The notes under the pieces: model-generated
Database searches by the model: none
Told to the model about the DNA's origin: nothing
Seen by the model: only the letters and a program-made list of their open reading frames with translations
Translations under genes and position numbers: made by a program
Origin: JAFGED01 sp034430835
Lineage (GTDB): Bacteria > Chloroflexota > Anaerolineae > B4-G1
Direction: 5' to 3'
Length of the DNA stretch: 21,775 nucleotides
NCBI GenBank assembly: GCA_034430835.1
Contig: DAOUDX010000023.1
Location: 1 to 21,775, forward strand
Part shown: piece after piece, positions 1 to 5,777 of the stretch
How positions within the stretch are numbered: the first letter of the stretch is position 1
Layout of the letters: every line of letters starts with the position of its first letter

Positions 1-281
1 CGATACCCCGCCCACGAGAGCGACATCCAGTCCGCGCCCAGCCAGTCGTCGCCGATGAGCCAGACGATGTACCGTAGCACCAGCGGCTTATCGATCCCTA
101 GATAGGCCTCCAGCCGCGCGATGTCGGCCTCGCTGATGCGCTGCCGCCGGTCGGCGCTGGCTGCGCGAAGCCCGGAAAGCGGGCCGCCGGGCGCAACGTT
201 CAGCAGTGCATAGATCGCCATGGTGGCGAGCAACACCACCAACATCATTTGAAGGAACCGTCGAATCAAATACCCCGTCAT
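1..281 (-). CDS. ABC transporter permease, DppB/OppB type (partial)
   Basis: This is the N-terminal 93 residues of an inner-membrane permease; the rest lies beyond the left edge. The translation starts MTGYLIRRFLQMMLVVLL and runs through a hydrophobic first membrane segment (about residues 4-29) into a stretch with APGGPLSGLR and RLEAYLGIDKPLVLRYIVW. The pattern of one N-terminal membrane helix, a P-G-(G/D)-P motif, then a 'LGLDKPLxxxYxxW' amphipathic segment is the hallmark of peptide/nickel-type BPD permeases. An AAGGTG Shine-Dalgarno lies about 6 nt before the ATG. It follows the family-5 binding-protein gene on the same strand, so the two should form one peptide (or other oligomer) importer. 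The substrate cannot be read from the sequence. Confidence 0.85.
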   Translation of the reverse strand, partial: MTGYLIRRFLQMMLVVLLATMAIYALLNVAPGGPLSGLRAASADRRQRISEADIARLEAYLGIDKPLVLRYIVWLIGDDWLGADWMSLSWAGY

Positions 282-313
282 TCTTTACACCTTCGTCCTC
301 TCGTTTACCGATA

Positions 314-353
314 CGCTGAAACGCCCTCGCATCCCTGTCAGGGCGCTTCAGCG
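314..353 (-). promoter_or_regulatory. stem-loop upstream of permease
   Basis: Inverted repeat with 14-base arms (314-327 and 340-353, CGCTGAAACGCCCT against AGGGCGCTTCAGCG), one mismatch and a 12-nt loop. It lies between the binding-protein and permease genes. No U-tract follows on either strand, so it is more likely an mRNA-stabilising or attenuating hairpin than a simple terminator. Confidence 0.6.
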
Positions 354-403
354 TTCCTGCAAACCGCGCAGCCAACAGATGCGGGTTGTATCTAGCAACA
401 GTT

Positions 404-440
404 GGTGGTGGCAGTGTCTGTTCGAGGCACTGCCACCACC
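404..440 (-). promoter_or_regulatory. strong stem-loop after binding-protein gene
   Basis: Perfect 13-bp inverted repeat (GGTGGTGGCAGTG at 404-416 and its complement at 428-440); three further inner pairs bring it to 16 bp with a 5-nt loop. It starts 22 nt past the binding-protein stop codon. No T-run follows on the minus strand, so it may protect the binding-protein message and lower read-through to the permease, as seen with intergenic hairpins in other binding-protein operons (inference). Confidence 0.65.
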
Positions 441-462
441 CTTACAGCTAGAGACTCACCTG

Positions 463-2346
463 CTACTCCTGTGTTTCGACGAGGTCAAAGTTCTCGATGT
501 TGAACATCTCGGTGTTGCAGGTCGGATCCATGATGAAGCCGCTAACCTCCGGCCTGGTGGCCGCGACCTTGAGTCGCAGGTAGAGCGGGACCACCGGCAG
601 GTTGTTGGCGAAGAGCTCCTGAGCCTTCAGATGGTTCTGCGTGTACTCGGGCGTGCCCGGTAGCGACTGGAGCGCGGCGTTGCACACCTGATCGTACTCC
701 GCATCGGTGAAGCCGGGATCGTTCTGCCCGGCCCAGCCGTTATCATCGGAGGGGACTTCGGAGGTGATGTAAAGGTTGCAGGGCGGCTCCACGCCGGTCA
801 GCCAGGCGAACTCGCCCAGGTCAAAGTGGCGGCCAAAGAGCGGCCCCTCGGGGCCATCGGCGAACCACTCGTCGGCGGTCAGGTTCTCCAGCGTCACGTC
901 AAAGCCACATTCCTTCAGATTGGCCTGCCCGATCTGCATGACGTTCTTGCGTAGGGTCGCGTCGGTGCTGCCCCACTTGAAGGCCAGCGGGGTGCCCTCT
1001 TCAGCGCCTTCCACGCCACAGCCGTTGCACTCGCGGACGCCATCTCCGTCCTCGTCCGTCCAGCCCATGTCGTCCAACAGCGCCTGTGCAGCCGCGGGGT
1101 CATAGTTCCACTCCTTCACGCTGTCGTTGAAGAACGGGTGGTTCGAGGGCAGATAGGTGTGGATCACCTCGGAGCGGCCGTAGAACAGCTCGTCCACCAT
1201 GATCTGGCGGTCGATGCACATGGCGACGGCCTGACGCATGCGCGCGTCCTCGAAAAAGTCGGGCCGGGTGGCGGCGTACTCGTCCACTGGGTTGATGCCA
1301 AAGTCCACGTGCTCCCAAACCGTACCGGTGACGATGGCGGCCTTCAACTCGCCGGCCTCATCCTTCTCGATCAGCAGTTCGAGCAGTTGGTCGATGCTGG
1401 TATCCTGGGTGATGATGTCGCACTCGCCGGCCAGCAGGGCCGCGACGGCTACGTTGGGATCCTCGCCGATGATGCGGTAGACGATCTCGTCCACCTTGGG
1501 CAGTCCCTCGTCGGCGCGGAAGTAGTGCTCGTTCTTGACGATAGTGATGTGATCTCCTGCTATCCACTCTTTCATAGTGAAGGGGCCGTACCCCATCGGT
1601 AGCCGCGAGGCCTCCTCCGATTCGACGATCTCGGCCGCGGACATCTTGCCCAGCACGTGCTCGGGTAGCGGGATCCAGATGTTGGTGAAATAGGTCGAGT
1701 CGAGCAAGCCCGGCAGGCCGGTCCAGACGATGGTCCGATCATCCGTTGCCTCGTAGCTGGCTGTCCGCTCACCGGCATAGCGGGTGGGGCTGGGCGTGTC
1801 GGGGTCCATGTACAGGTTGAAGGAATAGACTGAATCGCTCGCCTTCACCTTCGTCCCATCAGCCCAGGTCATGCCTTCGACCAACTTGAAGGTGACGACC
1901 ATCTGATCCATCTCGACCTCGCCGCCGGTGTACTCGACGGCGCAGTCGGTGGAGCGGCAGCCTGCAGGCCGGATCATGACGCCCTCGGCCAGCTCAACCG
2001 GTTCGCCCGTGTCATCGATCACCTTGTCGCCGGCCGTGGCCGTCGTAGTGTCGATGACCGCATCGCCATCCTCCAGCGAGGGCAGTTTTTCCGTGATGGT
2101 CTCGTGGTAGCCGAAAGATGTGTCATCCACAGCACTCGGTGTAGCGGCTGCGTCATATAGCGCCACCTGAACGTGAAGCGCGGCCAGCATGGAGCCGCCG
2201 TGGATGTACAACGTGTCCGGCTCCTGCCCCTGACAGATGACCAAGGTCTTGGGCTCGGCCTTTTTCCCGCACTGGCACCCAGATACCACCAGCGTCACCA
2301 GGGTCATCAGTCCGAATAGAGCCAACAACTTCCTTTTACTAGACAT
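463..2346 (-). CDS. ABC transporter substrate-binding lipoprotein, family 5
   Basis: 627-residue extracytoplasmic solute-binding protein (SBP_bac_5, DppA/OppA fold). The N-terminus is a lipoprotein signal peptide: MSSKRK, hydrophobic core, and lipobox VVSGC with the lipid-bearing Cys at residue 24. Family signatures include the F-x-L-V-E-G-MTWADGTKV-x-ASD segment (153-171), GYGPFTMKEW (252-261) and the DARMRQAVAMCIDR segment (367-380). An acidic loop DEDGDG at 431-436 followed by C440 and C443 resembles a calcium-type loop and is typical of homologues I know from Chloroflexota. At 627 residues it is longer than the usual 500-550, the extra length sitting at residues 60-145. The start is well fixed by GGAGGAGGAAA just before the ATG. 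It is the first gene of a transport operon with the downstream permease; the substrate is unknown, peptides being most likely. Confidence 0.93.
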   Translation of the reverse strand: MSSKRKLLALFGLMTLVTLVVSGCQCGKKAEPKTLVICQGQEPDTLYIHGGSMLAALHVQVALYDAAATPSAVDDTSFGYHETITEKLPSLEDGDAVIDTTTATAGDKVIDDTGEPVELAEGVMIRPAGCRSTDCAVEYTGGEVEMDQMVVTFKLVEGMTWADGTKVKASDSVYSFNLYMDPDTPSPTRYAGERTASYEATDDRTIVWTGLPGLLDSTYFTNIWIPLPEHVLGKMSAAEIVESEEASRLPMGYGPFTMKEWIAGDHITIVKNEHYFRADEGLPKVDEIVYRIIGEDPNVAVAALLAGECDIITQDTSIDQLLELLIEKDEAGELKAAIVTGTVWEHVDFGINPVDEYAATRPDFFEDARMRQAVAMCIDRQIMVDELFYGRSEVIHTYLPSNHPFFNDSVKEWNYDPAAAQALLDDMGWTDEDGDGVRECNGCGVEGAEEGTPLAFKWGSTDATLRKNVMQIGQANLKECGFDVTLENLTADEWFADGPEGPLFGRHFDLGEFAWLTGVEPPCNLYITSEVPSDDNGWAGQNDPGFTDAEYDQVCNAALQSLPGTPEYTQNHLKAQELFANNLPVVPLYLRLKVAATRPEVSGFIMDPTCNTEMFNIENFDLVETQE

Positions 2347-2365
2347 TTTCCTCCTCCATATGTAT

Positions 2366-2377
2366 TTGCACGTGCAA
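2366..2377. promoter_or_regulatory. 12-bp palindrome (operator candidate)
   Basis: TTGCACGTGCAA is a perfect palindrome 20 bp upstream of the binding-protein start codon, between the putative proximal -10 box and the Shine-Dalgarno sequence. The position would suit a repressor site. Confidence 0.35.
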
Positions 2378-2715
2378 TGTGTCGTTCTTTAGTACACCGT
2401 GTCTGACTACAGTCCAACTCTTTTCAATAACCGCACCACCCCCTTTCTAACCTAAGAACCATGCTTGAAAGTCGGCATCCTCTTCAAATCAACTGTATTC
2501 GGGCCGCCATCGGGCTTTGCCAGATCGCGTGGCCGATTGAGCGAGATCGCGGGCCCAGTCCGGCCATGACTCGGAGTGAGTGGGGTATGGCGGATAGCAA
2601 AGTTCTCGCATCCGGCAGGATGCTCAGAGACTGGCGCCCAATAAAGTGCAGCACTGTTTGGGAGAGGACAACGCTGGAGCGGGATACTCGTTTTGTGCGT
2701 TAGAATCACGCCGAA

Positions 2716-2744
2716 AGTATAACACTTCCTTTTTAGAAATGCAA
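2716..2744 (-). promoter_or_regulatory. sigma70-type promoter for the transporter operon
   Basis: On the minus strand TTGCAT (2739-2744) and TATACT (2716-2721) are 17 bp apart. The -10 box matches 5 of 6 consensus positions, the -35 box only 3 of 6. The surrounding DNA is AT-rich compared with its neighbours. Transcription would start near 2709. Confidence 0.5.
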
Positions 2745-2789
2745 ACCGTGCAAATTCCCTGTAACGGCTCCGTTGGCGGCTTTTCCGCA

Positions 2790-3536
2790 TCACTTGTCGT
2801 CGCCGGGAGATTCGGCTGCCAGCCGCTCTAGAGACTCCCGATCCTCGGAGGTCAACTCTGCACGGGCCAACAGGTCTGGGCGGCGCTCAAGCGTGCGGCG
2901 CAGGGCCTGCTCGCGTCGCCAGCGGGCGACGGCAGCGTGATTGCCGGAGCACAGTATCTCCGGCACCTCCCATCCCCGAAAGACGGCCGGGCGGGTGTAA
3001 TGTGGCCCCTCCAACAACCCTTGCGCATGAGAATCCTCGAGCGTAGCACCGGGATCGCCCAAAACACCCGGCAGCAGCCGGGCCACGGCGTCGATGACGA
3101 CCATCGCGGCCAACTCGCCGCCGGTGAGCACGTAATCGCCGATAGAAATCTCGTCCGTCACCAGGTGCTGACGCACTCGTTCGTCCACGCCCTCGTACCG
3201 CCCGCAGATGAGCACGATGTGTGAATGGCGAGCGAGTTCGGCGGCCACGGCCTGGGTGAAGAGCCGTCCCTGTGGGGTCAGGAGAATGACCGGCGCATCC
3301 GGCTCCTCCGCTGTGATCGTTTCGACGGCCGCAAAGAGCGGCTCCGGCTTCATCACCATCCCCCCGCCCCCGCCGTAAGGAGCGTCGTCGGTGATGTGGT
3401 GTTTGTCTATAGCATAGTCGCGGATGTTGTGTAGAGCTATGGAAAGCAGCCCTTTTTCCTGGGCTCGCTTGAGAATGCTTTCGTCCAGCGGGCCGCGAAA
3501 TATGTCGGGAAAAAGGGTCAGGACATCAAAATGCAT
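2790..3536 (-). CDS. trmD: tRNA (guanine(37)-N1)-methyltransferase
   Basis: 248-residue SPOUT-class enzyme that transfers a methyl group from S-adenosylmethionine to N1 of G37 in tRNAs reading CNN codons, preventing +1 frameshifts. Diagnostic motifs are all present: MHFDVLTLFPDIF at the N-terminus, DDAPYGGGGGMVMKPEPLF (50-68), LICGRYEGVDERV with the trefoil-knot loop, and EISIGDYVLTGGELAA. Length is normal for the family. In many bacteria trmD sits with rpsP, rimM and rplS; here it stands alone, with the dipeptidase gene 144 bp upstream. No clear Shine-Dalgarno sequence precedes the ATG, but the N-terminus matches the family start exactly. Confidence 0.97.
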   Translation of the reverse strand: MHFDVLTLFPDIFRGPLDESILKRAQEKGLLSIALHNIRDYAIDKHHITDDAPYGGGGGMVMKPEPLFAAVETITAEEPDAPVILLTPQGRLFTQAVAAELARHSHIVLICGRYEGVDERVRQHLVTDEISIGDYVLTGGELAAMVVIDAVARLLPGVLGDPGATLEDSHAQGLLEGPHYTRPAVFRGWEVPEILCSGNHAAVARWRREQALRRTLERRPDLLARAELTSEDRESLERLAAESPGDDK

Positions 3537-3607
3537 CGCCGAAGACCAAGACTAGCTCGAAGGGTGACAGCAAAGCACGAGTGATAGGAAACCTACCAAG
3601 TGGCACA

Positions 3608-3636
3608 AGTATACCAAGAAACCGGTCGAGTGTCCA
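3608..3636 (-). promoter_or_regulatory. trmD promoter
   Basis: Minus-strand TGGACA (3631-3636) and TATACT (3608-3613), spacer 17 bp, 5 of 6 consensus matches in both hexamers. Predicted start near 3601 gives a leader of about 65 nt before trmD. Confidence 0.6.
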
Positions 3637-3680
3637 TGGCCCGTTCAGGTACAGTGCTGCGCGAAGCGAGTCTACTCTGA

Positions 3681-4757
3681 CTATGGCAGCGCTTCCTGCA
3701 GCAGCCGCAGCCAGTTGCCGCCCATGATGGCAGCGATGTCCTCATCGCCGCACCCCAGCTCTCCCAGGGCAGGGGCGATGCGGCCCAGATCGGCGATGGT
3801 GTCCATTCCTGCCGGGATACTCTCGGCCCCGAAGCCACCATCGAAATCGGAGCCCAGCCCCACGTGGGCCGCGTCACCCACCACCTGGCAGACGTGATCG
3901 ATGGCCGCGGCCACGTCGGCGATGGTGACTGCCTCCCTGGGATCGTCCTTCGACCAGCCGGGCCGCAGGAAGGCATTGTACAGCACGATCCCGATGACGC
4001 CGTCTCGTTCGGCCAGGCGGCGGATCATCTCGTCGGAGAGCTGGCGCGGGCCGGGGACCCGGGCGCGCGGGTTGGCGTGACTGGCGATAACGCGTCCCTC
4101 AAAACAATCCATCGCCTCGAAGAAGGCCCTCTCGGCCAAGTGGCTGACATCTAGAATCAGTTCCAGGTCGGCCATCGCCTCCAAGAGCGCGCGCCCGGCG
4201 TCGGTGAGCGGGCCGGGGGCGCTATCTCCACCAGCGTAGCGTGAACCTGTCGTCCAGGAGAGGCCTACCAGTCGCACACCCCGCTCGAACCACATCTCGA
4301 CCTCGGTGGGTTCGCGGATGGGGTCGGCGCCCTCCATCAGCGGGACGATGCCTACCTGAGGGTTTTCACCCTTCCAGCTTTCCAGCGCAGCGTCGAGTTC
4401 GGCGCGCCCTCCAATCAGCGCGATCTGCTCGCATTCGTCGGCCAGGCGGTGATAATAGTCGAGTTGCGTCTGGGCCAGGCGATGGGCTTCGTCGGCGGTG
4501 GTGTACGTGCATGGGGTGGAGTGGCCTGGACGAGATGGTTCGACAAAGATGGTGCCGCAGATGATGGCTATGTGGCCCTCCAGCCACTCGGGCAGGCCCA
4601 ACGTGCAGAGACCTTCCCGCAAAGGCATATCGGTACTCTGTTCTAGGCGACGAGTCTCAAGCGCGCTGCGGCGCACATCACGGCCTAGGGCCAGTGCGCC
4701 ATAAGCGATATCCTCGTGGGCGTCTACGATGCACATACCCCTATCTTTAGGTCTCAT
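3681..4757 (-). CDS. dipeptidase, membrane/renal dipeptidase family (M19)
   Basis: 358-residue zinc metallopeptidase of the amidohydrolase fold, expected to hydrolyse dipeptides (often with a D- or dehydro C-terminal residue). Metal ligand motifs are visible: H14-x-D16 in VDAHEDIAY, the bridging E142 in PLMEGADPI, H206 in DVSHLAE, H227 in SHANPR, and D304 in HVGLGSDFDG. There is no signal peptide, so it should be cytoplasmic. The ATG at 4757 lies 7 nt from a -10-like box without a Shine-Dalgarno, suggesting a leaderless message; an alternative ATG seven codons further in (4736) would also keep all metal ligands. A role in using peptides imported by the nearby ABC system is possible but unproven. 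Confidence 0.93.
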   Translation of the reverse strand: MRPKDRGMCIVDAHEDIAYGALALGRDVRRSALETRRLEQSTDMPLREGLCTLGLPEWLEGHIAIICGTIFVEPSRPGHSTPCTYTTADEAHRLAQTQLDYYHRLADECEQIALIGGRAELDAALESWKGENPQVGIVPLMEGADPIREPTEVEMWFERGVRLVGLSWTTGSRYAGGDSAPGPLTDAGRALLEAMADLELILDVSHLAERAFFEAMDCFEGRVIASHANPRARVPGPRQLSDEMIRRLAERDGVIGIVLYNAFLRPGWSKDDPREAVTIADVAAAIDHVCQVVGDAAHVGLGSDFDGGFGAESIPAGMDTIADLGRIAPALGELGCGDEDIAAIMGGNWLRLLQEALP

Positions 4758-4764
4758 CCCAATA

Positions 4765-4792
4765 AGTTTACCACAAGCGGTGCGTTTGACAA
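4765..4792 (-). promoter_or_regulatory. dipeptidase promoter (leaderless type)
   Basis: Minus-strand TTGTCA (4787-4792, 5 of 6) and TAAACT (4765-4770, 4 of 6), spacer 16 bp. Only 7 nt separate the -10 box from the ATG, so the transcript would begin at or next to the start codon. The -35 box overlaps that of the divergent FHA promoter. Confidence 0.45.
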
Positions 4793-4813
4793 TCAGGCGT
4801 AAGTAACTATACT
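4786..4813 (+). promoter_or_regulatory. promoter for the FHA-protein gene
   Basis: TTGACA (4786-4791, perfect) and TATACT (4808-4813, 5 of 6) with a 16-bp spacer. It points toward the FHA gene and predicts a leader of about 190 nt (start near 4820). Its -35 hexamer shares five bases with the -35 of the opposing dipeptidase promoter. Confidence 0.65.
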
Positions 4814-5013
4814 AGGGTTCAAACAGATCCCCTCTTGGGTGTTGATGGCAAGCAGCGCTGATTTTACCGCAAAGACGCCGGAGTGCAAAGGAGGCAAGGG
4901 TGACTTGGCACTGAGGAAGGTACAGATCACTCATCATCACTCAGCGGGGCGAGCATCCAAAACGCGAAAAGGCCGGAACATGGGGCGCGAAGCTCGTGAG
5001 TGGGAGGAAGGCG

Positions 5014-5733
5014 ATGATTGACGGTTCGTGGCTGGTTATGAGTCAAGGTCCTCAGCCCGGTCAGACTTTCATGCTCGACCGGGACTGGATTACTGTGGGG
5101 CGAGATCCGAGCAACGATATCGTGATCAGCGACCCGCAAGTTTCGCGGCAGCACGCGCGCATCACGCGTCAGGGGCAGGCACTGATCATTGAGGATGTGG
5201 GCAGCACCAATGGCACCTTCGCCAACGGGGTGCGGCTGACAGGCTCTCACGTGTTGTCCAACGGCGACGTGATCGGCCTGGGAGATGGCGTCACGCTGAC
5301 CTACTACGAAGTGGGTGTAGCGGCCGACGTTGCCGAGACGGTCGTCGGGCGGCCGGGTGGCGCCACGGCACCGCCTGCTGCAGCCGATGCTTCTCAGGAA
5401 CGTTTTGATGTTCCTCCCGCAGTGGCGGCCGGCCCGCCGCCGCCACCGACCGCAGTGCCAGCCGCGCGACCGGCTACCTCGATACCACCAGCCGCCCAGC
5501 AGGTCCCACCCGCTTACCCGGTGTACCCCACGCCACTGCCGGGAGAGGCGTCTGTCGAAGGTGGCAAGAAGGGCAAGCCTACCTGGCTTTTCATTGGGTG
5601 CGGGCTGCTGGTGTTGCTGGCCATCCTTTCCTGCGCCGCCGCGGTCGCGCTCGACGCGCTCGGCATGCTTCCCGATTTCTTCTACGAGCCGATCCGCTGG
5701 CTGGGGCTGGAGCCGTACGTTACCGGCTGGTGA
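5014..5733 (+). CDS. membrane-anchored FHA-domain protein
   Basis: 239 residues. Residues about 5-100 form a forkhead-associated domain, which binds phosphothreonine peptides: GR at 29-30, S44-R45-Q46-H47 and TNG at 65-67 are the conserved phosphopeptide-binding positions. A Pro/Ala-rich linker follows (about 118-180), then a Lys-rich stretch (KKGKPT) and one transmembrane segment (WLFIGCGLLVLLAILSCAAAV), ending in a short aromatic tail (PDFFYEPIRWLGLEPYVTGW). The FHA domain is predicted to be cytoplasmic. The start at 5014 is chosen because GGAGG lies 6 nt upstream; an in-frame GTG at 4996 is less likely. No Ser/Thr kinase is encoded nearby, so its partner is unknown. Confidence 0.85.
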   Translation: MIDGSWLVMSQGPQPGQTFMLDRDWITVGRDPSNDIVISDPQVSRQHARITRQGQALIIEDVGSTNGTFANGVRLTGSHVLSNGDVIGLGDGVTLTYYEVGVAADVAETVVGRPGGATAPPAAADASQERFDVPPAVAAGPPPPPTAVPAARPATSIPPAAQQVPPAYPVYPTPLPGEASVEGGKKGKPTWLFIGCGLLVLLAILSCAAAVALDALGMLPDFFYEPIRWLGLEPYVTGW

Positions 5734-5777
5734 GTGCCCGATCCAGCTTCGGACGCTAGACAAAGATCTGAGTTGCC

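Larger units (their letters stand above)
2347..2789 (-). other. 443-bp intergenic region, probable long 5' leader
   Basis: Contains no convincing gene. It holds a good minus-strand promoter near 2716-2744, which would give the binding-protein mRNA a leader of about 360 nt, a small perfect hairpin (GCATCC, loop GGCA, GGATGC, 2608-2623), and a 12-bp palindrome close to the start codon. I do not recognise a known riboswitch. A second, weaker promoter-like pair (TTGGAC at 2412-2417, TACTAA at 2389-2394 on the minus strand, 17-nt spacer) is possible. Confidence 0.5.

Noticed and set aside
2452..2793. 113-codon minus-strand reading frame between trmD and the transporter
   Set aside because: It overlaps the end of trmD, contains the transporter promoter, has no Shine-Dalgarno and no recognisable domain; composition looks non-coding.
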